A stretch of 64,000 bases of DNA from the NCBI RefSeq assembly GCF_004005485.1, contig NZ_RZUL01000002.1, forward strand, positions 682,001 to 746,000. The letters run 5' to 3'. Source of the DNA: Sphingobium algorifonticola. GTDB taxonomy: Bacteria > Pseudomonadota > Alphaproteobacteria > Sphingomonadales > Sphingomonadaceae. Both the position numbers and the translations under genes were made by a program. Within the stretch, counting starts at the first letter, position 1. The number at the start of each line of letters is the position of its first letter. Positions 55,984 through 64,000 of this stretch are shown piece by piece. The notes under the pieces were generated by a model. It did no database searches and had not been told where the DNA came from. It saw only the letters and a list, made by a program, of their open reading frames with translations.

Positions 55984-58900
55984 TTAATGAAAGTCGCGTG
56001 ATTTGGGCAATATCCGCACATCGCGCGGATGGCGGGCCTGGACGGGGCGGATCACTTCATCAGCGCGTGACTGCGGCACAAGCGCATCGCCCAGCCTCTC
56101 GCATTCCGCCATGCCGTCATCACCCAGCCGGTCCAGCAAATCCGTGCGGTCATGGATATGCGTCGCCATCAGATGCACGACCCCTTCGGGACTGCGCTGT
56201 ATATGGCCTTCGACCAGCATCAGGCGGGCCGTCATCACCTGGCGACGGAAGGTTTCGAACAGCCTGGCCCACAGGACGACATTGGTAATGCCGGTTTCAT
56301 CCTCCAGCGTCACGAAAATGGCATTGCCCTTTCCGGGGCGCTGACGGACGAGAACGATGCCGGCCGTGCGCACTTTCCTGCCCGCGGGCGATGCCAGTGT
56401 CTCCGCGCAGCTTTTCACGCCTTCGGCGCGCAGAACATCGCGCAGGAATGTGATCGGATGGTCCTTCAAAGACAGACGGAGCGTCTGATAATCTATCGTC
56501 ACCTCTTCCGCCGCCGCCATTCTGGGCAGTGCCATGTCGGGTTCCGTGCCCAGTTCGCGCGCACGGGCGGCGGCAAACAGTGGCAATGCGTCATCGGGCG
56601 TTCGCCGCACTTCCCACAAGGCGGCCCGGCGGTCGAGCGCCAGCGATCCGAAGGCATCGGCATTGGCAAGAATACGCAGGGCATGCTGTGGCAATGCGGC
56701 GCGACGGGCCAGCGCCTCGACCGTCGCGAAAGGGCCGTCCATTCGCGCCGAGACCAGCGTTTGCGCCCATGTCGTTCGGAACCCGTCCAGTTGCCGGAAA
56801 CCCAGGCGCAGCGCCACGGCGCCGGTGGTGTCGCGTTCCAGGCTGTTGTCCCAATGGCTGGCGTTGATGTCGACAGGGCGGACTGCGACATCATGGTCGC
56901 GGGCATCCCGAACGATCTGGGCCGGGGCATAAAAGCCCATTGGCTGCGCATTGAGCAGCGCGCAGGCGAATATCGCCGGATGATGGCATTTGATCCATGA
57001 CGACACATAGACCAGCCGGGCAAAGGACAGCGCATGGCTTTCGGGAAAGCCATAGCTGCCGAAGCCTTCGATCTGCTTGAAACAGCGTTCGGCGAATGCC
57101 TTGTCATAGCCGCGCGCCGTCATGCCCTCGACCAGCTTGTCGCGAAAGGCGTGGATGGTGCCGACATTGCGGAACGTCGCCATCGCGCGGCGCAACTGGT
57201 TCGCCTCCGACGGGGTGAACCCGGCGGCGGTAATGGCAAGTTTCATCGCCTGTTCCTGAAACAGCGGCACCCCATAAGTCGCGCCGAGCAATGCCCGCAA
57301 TTCATCGGGATCATGAGGCGGCGCGGGCGAGGGATAGTCGATTGTCTCGATACCCGAACGCCGGCGCAGATAGGGATGCACCATGTCGCCTTCGATCGGG
57401 CCGGGCCGCACGATTGCCACCTGCACGGTCAGATCGTACAGCGACCGGGGCTTGAGGCGGGGCAGCATGTTGATCTGCGCACGGCTTTCGACCTGAAACA
57501 CACCGATGCTGTCGCCTTTGCACAGCATGTCATAGACCGCCTTGTCGTCGGCTTTAAGATCGACATCGAGACCATGATCGCCCAGCCCCTGATCGCGCAT
57601 CAGATCGAAGGCCTTGCGGATGCAGGTCAGCATGCCCAGCGCCAGCACGTCGACCTTCATCAGGCCCAGCGCATCGATGTCATCCTTGTCCCATTCGATG
57701 AAGGTGCGGTCCTGCATCGCGGCATTATGGATCGGCACGGTCTCGTCGAGCCGGTCCTGCGTCAGCACGAACCCGCCGACATGCTGCGACAGGTGCCGGG
57801 GAAAGTGCAAAAGCTGATCGATCAGGTCTTTCATCATGGCAATTCTGGGATTGTCAGGATCAAAGCCCGCCTCGTTGTATCGCCGTGCTTCCATCGCACT
57901 GGAAAAGCTGCCCCAGACGGTACTGCCCAGTCGCGCCGTCACATCTTCGGAAAAACCCAGCACCTTGCCTACTTCGCGCACGGCGCTGCGCGGGCGATAA
58001 TGGATCACGGTCGCGGCAATCCCCGCGCGATCCCGCCCGTATCGCCGGTAGACATATTGCATCACTTCCTCGCGCCGCTCATGCTCGAAATCCACATCGA
58101 TATCGGGTGGCTCACGGCGTTCTTCGGAAACGAAGCGGGAAAACAGCAGGTCATGCTCGACCGGATCGACGGACGTGACGCCCAGCAGAAAGCAGACGAT
58201 CGAATTGGCCGCAGAACCCCGGCCCTGGCAAAGGATCGGCGGGTCCTGCTTGCGGGCGAAATCCACCAGATCGTGGACAGTGAGGAAATAGCATGCGTAG
58301 TTCTGCTTCGCGATCAGCGTAAACTCTTCATCCAGCAGGGCGCGAACCCTGGCGGGCAGAACGGCGCCGTAACGGGCATGCGCCGCGGTCGTGACCAGAT
58401 GCTCCAGCCAGCCTTGCGGCTGCCAGCCCGGCGGCACCGGCTCATGCGGATATTCGTACCGCAGATCATCGAGGGTGAAGCCAATCTGATCCAGGAAAGC
58501 CACCGTTTCGGATACCGCCTCGGGGCAATCGCGAAACAGGCGGGTCATCTCGGCCGGAGGCTTCAGATGCCGTTCCCCATTCGCCTCCAGCCTGCGTCCT
58601 GCCGCAAGCAGAGTCGTCTTTTCGCTTATGCAGGTGATGACATCGTGAAGCGGGCGCTGATCCGCGGTGGCGTAAAGGGCGTCATTCGTCGCCAGCAGGG
58701 GAAGATCGGTCGATCGTGCGAGTGTCATCATCCGGGCCAGGCGACGGCGATCGTCACCCTTGCGGGGCATACGCACACCGATCCAGACCTTGCCGGGCGC
58801 AACGGCGCGCAGATCGTGGAGCAGCGCCGCGTCGCCTTCTCCCGCCATCACGATCAGCAGCATATCCTCCAGATGCTCCAGCAGATCATCCCGCCACAGG

Positions 58901-59289
58901 GTGCATTCCCCTTTGCGGCTGCGCAGATTGCCGACGGTCAGCAATCGCGTGAGCCGCCCCCAGCCATGACGGGTGGCGGGATAGGCGATGATGTCCGCTG
59001 TGCCGTCGGCAAAGACCAACCGCGCGCCGACGATCAGCCGGAAGGCAGGCGTTGGCAAGCCTTCCTCCACGCATCGTTCCCGCGCCGCACGCAGCGCCAC
59101 ATGCGCGCGCACCACGCCTGACACCGTATTGCGATCGGCAATGCCGATGCCTGCCATGCCCGTTGCCATGGCCTGCCCGACCATCTCGGCGGGATGGGAT
59201 GCGCCGCGCAGAAAGGAATAATTGGTCGCGGCAACCAGTTCGGCGAACCGATGGGCGCCATCGGAAGCAGGCAAAGTCTCCCCGCTCAT
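55984..59289 (-). CDS. dnaE2: Error-prone DNA polymerase DnaE2 (ImuC)
   Basis: The 1101-residue C-family polymerase for SOS translesion synthesis has an N-terminal PHP domain (FAELVAATNYSFLRGASHPAEM, GIADRNTVSGVVRAH). The palm has the catalytic PDIDVDFEHERREEVMQYVY (about 400-420). The tRNA-like finger and helix-hairpin-helix region contains YGFPESHALSFARLVY. A C-terminal OB fold (TAGIVLVRQRPGKGNAIFVTLED) ends the protein. The SFLRGASHP signature and length distinguish it from replicative DnaE1. Its ATG overlaps the imuB stop by 4 bp. It is the third gene of the SOS-controlled imuA-imuB-dnaE2 cassette. Confidence 0.96.
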   Translation of the reverse strand: MSGETLPASDGAHRFAELVAATNYSFLRGASHPAEMVGQAMATGMAGIGIADRNTVSGVVRAHVALRAARERCVEEGLPTPAFRLIVGARLVFADGTADIIAYPATRHGWGRLTRLLTVGNLRSRKGECTLWRDDLLEHLEDMLLIVMAGEGDAALLHDLRAVAPGKVWIGVRMPRKGDDRRRLARMMTLARSTDLPLLATNDALYATADQRPLHDVITCISEKTTLLAAGRRLEANGERHLKPPAEMTRLFRDCPEAVSETVAFLDQIGFTLDDLRYEYPHEPVPPGWQPQGWLEHLVTTAAHARYGAVLPARVRALLDEEFTLIAKQNYACYFLTVHDLVDFARKQDPPILCQGRGSAANSIVCFLLGVTSVDPVEHDLLFSRFVSEERREPPDIDVDFEHERREEVMQYVYRRYGRDRAGIAATVIHYRPRSAVREVGKVLGFSEDVTARLGSTVWGSFSSAMEARRYNEAGFDPDNPRIAMMKDLIDQLLHFPRHLSQHVGGFVLTQDRLDETVPIHNAAMQDRTFIEWDKDDIDALGLMKVDVLALGMLTCIRKAFDLMRDQGLGDHGLDVDLKADDKAVYDMLCKGDSIGVFQVESRAQINMLPRLKPRSLYDLTVQVAIVRPGPIEGDMVHPYLRRRSGIETIDYPSPAPPHDPDELRALLGATYGVPLFQEQAMKLAITAAGFTPSEANQLRRAMATFRNVGTIHAFRDKLVEGMTARGYDKAFAERCFKQIEGFGSYGFPESHALSFARLVYVSSWIKCHHPAIFACALLNAQPMGFYAPAQIVRDARDHDVAVRPVDINASHWDNSLERDTTGAVALRLGFRQLDGFRTTWAQTLVSARMDGPFATVEALARRAALPQHALRILANADAFGSLALDRRAALWEVRRTPDDALPLFAAARARELGTEPDMALPRMAAAEEVTIDYQTLRLSLKDHPITFLRDVLRAEGVKSCAETLASPAGRKVRTAGIVLVRQRPGKGNAIFVTLEDETGITNVVLWARLFETFRRQVMTARLMLVEGHIQRSPEGVVHLMATHIHDRTDLLDRLGDDGMAECERLGDALVPQSRADEVIRPVQARHPRDVRILPKSRDFH

Positions 59290-60854
59290 GCAAACAGTCC
59301 ATGGATATACCAGCGCGGATCAGGCTTTTCGCGATCGTAAAGGCCGTGGCGGAACAGCCAGAAACGCCGCCCGCGCGCATCCTCCACCCGATAATAATCG
59401 CGGGTCAGTCCCTGTTTGCCGGGCTGTCGCCACCATTGCGCGGCGATCCTTTCGGGCCCTTCGAAACGGATGATGTCATGCTGGGCGCGCCGCCAGCGGA
59501 AACGGCGTGGCGGGCCGTCGGGCACCTCGGCCATCACATGGATCGGCTGCGGCGGATCGAACAGGTGAATGGGCCGCAACGGGGGCTGGCCAGGTTCCGG
59601 AGCTATCCAGGGTTCAGGCGCGGGGACATCGATCGCCGGCAGCGCCAGAACGCCCTGTTCGGGTATGTGCGTATCCTGCCATACAAGTCGGCGGATGCGC
59701 CCGCGCCCCAGCCTCGTGCTGAGCCGGTCGATCAGCGCCGCCATGGCCTCCTCATGAATTGCGCCGCCTTCAAGCTCCAATTGGGTTGCGCCAAGCGGCT
59801 CCGTATGCGGCACCGACAGGCGGATCATGTCGAATCCGAAGCCGGGATCGACAGGATCGGCCAGGGCGGACATCCGTTCCCGGAACAGACGGATCAGCAG
59901 ATCGGCGTCGCGCACCGGCAATCCGCATTCGATGGCGATGTCATAGACACGGCCATCGGTGCGGAACAGCCGGGCGGTAAAATGGCGTCCGCCCTTGCGC
60001 CGTTCCTCAAGCGCCGCAGCCGCCTGCTGTGCCAGTTCTCCGATGATCCCCAACGCATGTTCGGTCTGTGTCACCGGGTCGGCAAAGCGCCGCTCGAAGA
60101 GCAGGGCAGGGGGCGGGCGCCGCGGGGTGATGCGGCGGTCCGTCCGCCCCAATATGGCCGCCAGCGTGTCGACCGCTTCCGCACCGAAGCGCGCGGCAAG
60201 CGGAGCCACCGGTCGTGCAGCCAGATCCCCAATCGTCTTCAGCCCCGCGCGACGCAGCGCAATTTCGGTTTCGCTTTCGAGACGCAGAGCGGCAATCGGC
60301 AGGCGGCGCAGCGCCTCCGCTTCGCTGGGCGCGGGGACGGTCTGGAAACGGGCCAGTGCCTGCGCGCCAAGCGCCGTATCCGCGCAGGCATGGCGCATGT
60401 GGCTGACCCATGGCCGCATATGCTGTTCCACATCGCGCACCAGTTGCCGTTCGCCGCCGAAGAGATGCGTGCAACCGGTGATGTCGAACGTCAGGCCATC
60501 GGGCGGGTCGAGCGCAACCATGGGCGTGAAACGATCGCCCCTGTCCGCGATCCGTTCCAGCCAGCGCAGATCGGCCTGCGGATCGGCATCGAACACCGCA
60601 AGTTCGGGGATGCGCGCGCGCGCATCGGCCAGCGCCAGACCCGGCGTCAGCCCCAGCGCATGGGCACGGGGATCCAGCGCGGCAAGACGCATCGCACCGC
60701 GCACCTTTTCGACCAGAGCAAAGGGCGCATCATCCGGTACGGCGCAGCGGGACGACGCTTCCCGCATCAGCCGGTCCGTTGGCAGAAAAGGGAACCACAG
60801 CGCCAGGTAGCGCCGCTGGCCGTGCCCCGTCGCCTCTGAACATTGTTCGGTCAC
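59286..60854 (-). CDS. imuB: ImuB, Y-family polymerase-like SOS protein
   Basis: The 522-residue protein is a DinB-like fold that lacks the catalytic acidic residues: the first strand reads RYLALWFPFLPTDRLMRE where true Y-polymerases have DMDxFF. Little-finger-like and C-terminal regions follow, ending YYRVEDARGRRFWLFRHGLY. ImuB bridges DnaE2, ImuA and the beta clamp. The GTG at 60854 was selected because GGAG lies 7 bases upstream; ATG 60869 is the alternative. Either way the gene starts inside imuA, overlapping it by about 125 bp. DnaE2 follows with a 4-bp overlap. Confidence 0.93.
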   Translation of the reverse strand: MTEQCSEATGHGQRRYLALWFPFLPTDRLMREASSRCAVPDDAPFALVEKVRGAMRLAALDPRAHALGLTPGLALADARARIPELAVFDADPQADLRWLERIADRGDRFTPMVALDPPDGLTFDITGCTHLFGGERQLVRDVEQHMRPWVSHMRHACADTALGAQALARFQTVPAPSEAEALRRLPIAALRLESETEIALRRAGLKTIGDLAARPVAPLAARFGAEAVDTLAAILGRTDRRITPRRPPPALLFERRFADPVTQTEHALGIIGELAQQAAAALEERRKGGRHFTARLFRTDGRVYDIAIECGLPVRDADLLIRLFRERMSALADPVDPGFGFDMIRLSVPHTEPLGATQLELEGGAIHEEAMAALIDRLSTRLGRGRIRRLVWQDTHIPEQGVLALPAIDVPAPEPWIAPEPGQPPLRPIHLFDPPQPIHVMAEVPDGPPRRFRWRRAQHDIIRFEGPERIAAQWWRQPGKQGLTRDYYRVEDARGRRFWLFRHGLYDREKPDPRWYIHGLFA

Positions 60855-61530
60855 GATCCCACTCCACATGCCAGATACCGCCCGCTGGCCGCCCACGTTG
60901 TCGCAAAAGCTCTACCTCCCATGCCGGATGGCCCGGCGCATTGGCCTCCAATGGTGTCGAAGCCGCCGCGGCGACGCGCCAGCGCGTCTGCGCGGCACTG
61001 GGGGCAGGCTGGGCCGCAATCCGCAACAGGATTGCCGTAACTCCCGACGTTTCCGCTGCCAGCGCCAGCCGTCGGCTGGCGGTCAGGTCGAGCAGGCGGG
61101 GTTGCCGCCACAGTTCGATCACCGCCACGCCGATTTCCGGGCAGCGCACGACATCGCCAGCGGCTTGCAGCACGGACAGGGGATCAGACAGCACGCCCAG
61201 AATCAGGCGGGCGGGGTCCAGACCAGCCTCGACAAGGCCTGCGCCATGCAGAACGCCTTCATGACGCTGCGCTGCCTCTTCGCGCAACCAGACGATGTTG
61301 CCTTTCAGCCGTCCTGCCAAGGCCGCCACGAAGCCCGACGCACTGCCTGCATCCGCACTTTCGATCGCAAACACTTCGTGGACATGGCCACGGGCGAGGC
61401 CACCGCCCAATGCGCTGTCGATAGCATCGTGACCAAGGCTGGCCGGCGCACATATACCTGACGGCCTCGGCCGCTCCAGCCTGGCGATCTTGTGCTTCAA
61501 AAAGCTTACGGGGCGGCGAGACTCATGCAT
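60730..61530 (-). CDS. imuA: ImuA, RecA-like SOS mutagenesis protein
   Basis: The 266-residue RecA/SulA-like protein shows DAIDSALGGGLARGHVHEVFA at the start of the fold (about residues 35-55), then NIVWLREEAAQRHEGVLHGAGLVEAGLDPARLILG and HVEWDRDRT near the end. The Walker A motif is not complete, as in other ImuA proteins. It is required with ImuB and DnaE2 for damage-induced mutagenesis in Caulobacter and mycobacterial-type systems. It starts at ATG 61530, only two bases from an SOS box. Its last 41 codons overlap imuB in another frame. Confidence 0.9.
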   Translation of the reverse strand: MHESRRPVSFLKHKIARLERPRPSGICAPASLGHDAIDSALGGGLARGHVHEVFAIESADAGSASGFVAALAGRLKGNIVWLREEAAQRHEGVLHGAGLVEAGLDPARLILGVLSDPLSVLQAAGDVVRCPEIGVAVIELWRQPRLLDLTASRRLALAAETSGVTAILLRIAAQPAPSAAQTRWRVAAAASTPLEANAPGHPAWEVELLRQRGRPAGGIWHVEWDRDRTMFRGDGARPAALPGAVVPFSANGPADAGSVVPLRRTG

Positions 61531-61532
61531 AT

Positions 61533-61547
61533 GTTCACTCTATGTTC
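61533..61547. promoter_or_regulatory. LexA (SOS) box, GTTC-N7-GTTC
   Basis: GTTC at 61533-61536 and GTTC at 61544-61547 are separated by 7 bases (ACTCTAT), the exact alphaproteobacterial LexA consensus (read as GAAC-N7-GAAC on the gene strand). It lies two bases upstream of the imuA ATG and so controls imuA-imuB-dnaE2. Confidence 0.93.
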
Positions 61548-61879
61548 TAATCCTCCCAGATCGCGAATGAGTCAAGCGGGTACAAAGTTCCTTCCTTGTT
61601 ACGGCGAGCCGCTACTGCTGCGGGACCCAACGCCGCAAAGGACGCCGATGCCGCCATGTCAGTGCCCATCGGTCGTCACGATGCCACGATCGACGATGAT
61701 CCGTCTCCATTATTGACAATGGGGATGACAGTGGCGATCAGTCGATAGGCCGGGTCGCATATGCTACGTCGCAACGGTCGCCCACCAATGACTGGAACCG
61801 CATCAGTGTTGCTGCACATGTCCCGCCGCTGTTCGAAGACAGCCAATGCGACTGGACGCCCCCTTTCGGACGTGGCGCG
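61548..61879. other. Intergenic region, imuA / maiA
   Basis: 332 bp without a supported gene. GGGAGGA (complement of 61553-61559) lies about 25 bases upstream of imuA on its strand. TTGACA occurs near 61713 on the plus strand without a convincing -10. Short frames here have no motif. Confidence 0.55.
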
Positions 61880-62521
61880 ATGAGCTATGTGCTGCACGGC
61901 TATTTCCGATCGTCTGCGGCCTTTCGCGTCCGCATCGCGCTCGCGCTGAAAGGGATCGATGCCCAACAGATCTATCATCATCTGCGGCATGGCGAGCAGC
62001 GAAGCCCCGATTATCTGGCGCTCAATCCGCAAGGCCTTGTTCCGGCGCTAGAGGCGGACGGCACAGTGTTGACACAGTCGCTCGCGATCATCGAATATCT
62101 CGACGAAACGGTGCCGGGTGCCGCGCTGTTGCCGCCCGATCCGACGGCACGGGCGCGCGTCCGTGCGATCGCCCAGATCGTGGCCTGCGATATCCACCCC
62201 ATCGACAATCTGCGGGTGCTGAATTATCTGCGGCACGACCTTGCACAGGATGAAGCCACTGTCGCCCGCTGGTACAATCACTGGATCGCTTCCGGCTTTG
62301 AAGCCATCGAACAGCGGCTGGCAGAACCGCAGACGGGGCGGTTCGTTCATGGCGACAGTCCGACACTCGCGGACATTTGCCTGGTGCCGCAAGTGTTCAA
62401 CGCGGCCAATTTCAAGCTGGACCTGTCCCCATTCCCCCGCATCCGCGCGATATTCGACCATGCGATGGCCTTGCCTGCCTTCGCCAATTCCGCGCCGCAG
62501 CAACAGCCGGATGCCGAATGA
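61880..62521 (+). CDS. maiA: Maleylacetoacetate isomerase / zeta-class glutathione S-transferase
   Basis: The 213-residue GST has the zeta-class N-terminal motif YFRSSAAFRVRIALALKG (SSxxxxVRIAL active-site Ser and Ser/Arg), NPQGLVPALE (cis-Pro) and QSLAIIEYLDE. An all-helical C-domain follows with DIHPIDNLRVLNYL and SPTLADICLVPQVFNA. Zeta GSTs isomerise maleylacetoacetate to fumarylacetoacetate in tyrosine and gentisate breakdown, or maleylpyruvate. No other genes of those pathways are adjacent, so the exact substrate is open. ATG 61880 matches the family start. Confidence 0.9.
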   Translation: MSYVLHGYFRSSAAFRVRIALALKGIDAQQIYHHLRHGEQRSPDYLALNPQGLVPALEADGTVLTQSLAIIEYLDETVPGAALLPPDPTARARVRAIAQIVACDIHPIDNLRVLNYLRHDLAQDEATVARWYNHWIASGFEAIEQRLAEPQTGRFVHGDSPTLADICLVPQVFNAANFKLDLSPFPRIRAIFDHAMALPAFANSAPQQQPDAE

Positions 62522-62734
62522 TCCAATGCGTCCATTGCCGCTGATGCGTTGTCCGAAAAGGTCATGCGGCGATTGCACGACGCATGCCGCCGCAGCCCGT
62601 TCGCTTCGCCTCTGAAGCAAACAGGCCCGATTTCGCCTGATCGGAAAAGCAGCCCGCCGACTGCCAAGCCAGGTGCGGCAAAATACTGTTTGCGACCCGA
62701 CAAAAAACCTATCTTGGCGCTTCCTCACTATTCT

Positions 62735-62746
62735 CTATTGCAATAG
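62735..62746. promoter_or_regulatory. Palindrome CTATTGCAATAG in the cysE promoter region
   Basis: A perfect 12-bp palindrome in a locally AT-rich patch (62725-62760) 30 bases upstream of the cysE start. TAGATAATAT directly after it (62746-62755) could supply a -10 element. It is a candidate operator for a cysteine or iron-sulfur sensing regulator; the regulator is not identified. Confidence 0.45.
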
Positions 62747-62775
62747 TAGATAATATTGGACGCAGTGAGGCTCAG

Positions 62776-63720
62776 GTGACGGCATATTGGAATACGGACA
62801 AGCTCGTGCTGCAACTCAGCGCCCAGCGGCAGGCATGGCGGTCGGCGCAGCGGCATCACATGGAATATGGCGCTGTGGGCTTCCCGTCCCGTCCGAAGCT
62901 CGCAAAGATCACCGACGCATTGTGCGGCGCGCTGTTTCCGATGCGCCTTGGGCCGGATTTCGTGCGGGCGCACAATGAGAATGCGTTCGTGGCGGAGACA
63001 CTCGATACCGTGTTGAGCCGTCTTTATGGCCAGATACGGATCGAACTGGCCTATTCGCGCGATGGTGCGACGCCCGAGGATGTCGATGCGGAAGCGGGGC
63101 AAATCATCGGGCGATTTGCTGCGGAGCTGCCGCAACTGAGGGCGACACTCGATACCGATGTGGAGGCCGCCTTCGCCGCCGACCCCGCCGCACGCAGCGT
63201 GGACGAAATACTGATCTGCTATCCCAGCATGCAGGCGATCATCCACCATCGCATCGCACATCATCTTTATCGGCTGGGCGTACCGGTTGTGGCGCGGATC
63301 ATTTCCGAAGTGGCGCACAGTCGGACCGGCATCGACATCCATCCCGGTGCCGTGATCGGCGAGCGTTTCTTTATTGATCACGGCAATGGCGTGGTGATCG
63401 GTGAAACCGCGATAATCGGCAAAGGCGTGCGGCTCTATCAGGGGGTCACGCTGGGCGCTCGTTCAATCCCCTATACCGAGCAGGGCGTTGTCGAACGAGG
63501 CGTACCCCGCCATCCGATCATAGAGGATGATGTGGTGATCTATGCCGGTGCGACGGTGCTGGGGCGGATTATCGTGGGCCGAGGATCGGTGATCGCGGGC
63601 AATGTGTGGCTGACGAAAAGCGTACCGGCGACCAGCCATGTGCAACAGGCCAACATCGTGCACGATGTGAAGGAACGCGCCGCCGTGAGCGCGCCGCACC
63701 GGCTGGGGGAAACGGTATGA
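62776..63720 (+). CDS. cysE: Serine O-acetyltransferase (EpsC/CysE type)
   Basis: The 314-residue enzyme makes O-acetylserine for cysteine synthesis. It has a long N-terminal helical domain (about 1-165) as in EpsC-type enzymes, then the left-handed beta-helix (IDIHPGAVIGERFFIDHGNGVVIGETAIIG, catalytic His and Asp). LYQGVTLGARS and an inserted loop follow, then IIEDDVVIYAGATVLGRIIVG. GTG 62776 has GAGG 5 bases upstream; no ATG suits. Its stop overlaps the start of the next gene as ATGA. A palindrome in its promoter hints at regulation. Confidence 0.94.
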   Translation: MTAYWNTDKLVLQLSAQRQAWRSAQRHHMEYGAVGFPSRPKLAKITDALCGALFPMRLGPDFVRAHNENAFVAETLDTVLSRLYGQIRIELAYSRDGATPEDVDAEAGQIIGRFAAELPQLRATLDTDVEAAFAADPAARSVDEILICYPSMQAIIHHRIAHHLYRLGVPVVARIISEVAHSRTGIDIHPGAVIGERFFIDHGNGVVIGETAIIGKGVRLYQGVTLGARSIPYTEQGVVERGVPRHPIIEDDVVIYAGATVLGRIIVGRGSVIAGNVWLTKSVPATSHVQQANIVHDVKERAAVSAPHRLGETV

Positions 63721-64000
63721 CGACAGGTGCGCGACCGCCAATCGTTCGCAAATTGGGCCTTCAGGTCGCGCTGGCGATGCTCGCAGGGCTGCTGCTGGGG
63801 CTGGCCGCGCGGCAGATCGGTCCGATCGGACAAAATGGCGATCCCAACATATTGACGCAGATCCTTGGCATCCTCGGCAATATTTTCGTCCAGTTGCTCA
63901 AGCTGATCGTGCCGTCGCTGGTGGTCACGGCGATTATCGCCAGCATCGCGAACATTCGGGCTCTCGCCAATCCGGGACGGCTGGTGGGGCAGACGCTGCT
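63717..64000 (+). CDS. Dicarboxylate/amino-acid:cation symporter (DAACS), partial
   Basis: The first 94 codons are present; the gene runs past the right edge. The first membrane helix is QVALAMLAGLLLGLAARQIG. It is followed by ILGNIFVQLLKLIVPSLVVTAIIASIANI, the conserved helix 2 of GltP/DctA-type symporters (F-x-x-L-x-K-M/I-x-x-x-P-L). It overlaps the cysE stop by 4 bp, so co-expression is likely; a role in uptake of a sulfur-containing or other amino acid is possible but unproven. Confidence 0.87.
   Translation, partial: MTTGARPPIVRKLGLQVALAMLAGLLLGLAARQIGPIGQNGDPNILTQILGILGNIFVQLLKLIVPSLVVTAIIASIANIRALANPGRLVGQTL

Noticed and set aside
57034-59121. 695-codon plus-strand frame opposite dnaE2
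   Set aside because: dnaE2 has intact PHP and catalytic motifs on the other strand; the plus frame has no recognisable domain.
61492-61716. 74-codon plus-strand frame crossing the SOS box
   Set aside because: It overlaps the start of imuA and the LexA box, lacks a ribosome-binding site and has no motif.

Overview
The window comes from a GC-rich alphaproteobacterium and looks like a chromosomal segment of a sphingomonad (order Sphingomonadales). The basis is gene content and order: pckA divergent from chvI-chvG-hprK; lptD-surA-pdxA-ksgA back to back with pepA-holC-ndk; purM-purN beside a DUF2066 gene, hda, ppk and ppx; imuA-imuB-dnaE2 under an alphaproteobacterial GTTC-N7-GTTC SOS box; and TonB-dependent receptors paired with flavin-dependent 'tryptophan halogenases', SapC and a cupin-like protein. 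No rRNA, tRNA, CRISPR, insertion sequence or phage gene was found. The species cannot be named from the sequence alone.

Layout. 1-2.7 kb: the HprK/ChvG/ChvI signalling genes (hprK is cut by the left edge), facing pckA, which ends in a clear intrinsic terminator. 4.6-9.1 kb: small genes, namely a DUF937-like protein, a stomatin/NfeD pair, a CoA-ester lyase and a GT-C-like membrane protein. 9.2-11.5 kb: a stand-alone TonB-dependent receptor. 11.9-24.2 kb: housekeeping genes guaB, an RsmB-type methyltransferase, a TPR protein, ksgA, pdxA, surA, lptD, pepA, holC, ndk and a GNAT enzyme. 24.2-32.3 kb: purN (fused to a YjbR-like domain), purM, DUF2066, hda, ppk, ppx.

32.4-38.3 kb holds a tightly overlapping five-gene cassette: EAL phosphodiesterase, LysM/TPR lipoprotein, transmembrane Ser/Thr kinase with HAMP, ImpI/TagH-type FHA protein and PP2C phosphatase. 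It resembles the regulatory arm (PpkA-Fha-PppA) of type VI secretion, but no secretion structural genes lie beside it.

38.3-55.7 kb is a beta-glucan (probably laminarin-type) utilisation locus. One operon-like run encodes a TonB-dependent receptor, two divergent flavin-dependent halogenase homologues, SapC, a cupin-like protein, a GH16 endoglucanase, a LacI regulator and an MFS transporter. A second run encodes a GH3 enzyme, a FucP-like MFS transporter and an ExoP-like GH3 enzyme. Both runs carry the same GAACGTTC-centred palindrome upstream of their first gene, which is the likely operator of the LacI protein and would make them one regulon. The inferred flow is: oligosaccharide import by the receptor, cleavage by GH16, glucose release by the two GH3 enzymes, then uptake by the MFS carriers.

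56-61.5 kb is the SOS mutagenesis cassette imuA-imuB-dnaE2. 61.9-64 kb holds a maleylacetoacetate-isomerase-type GST, cysE and the start of a dicarboxylate/amino-acid:cation symporter. Five different palindromic intergenic elements are scattered through the housekeeping half of the window.
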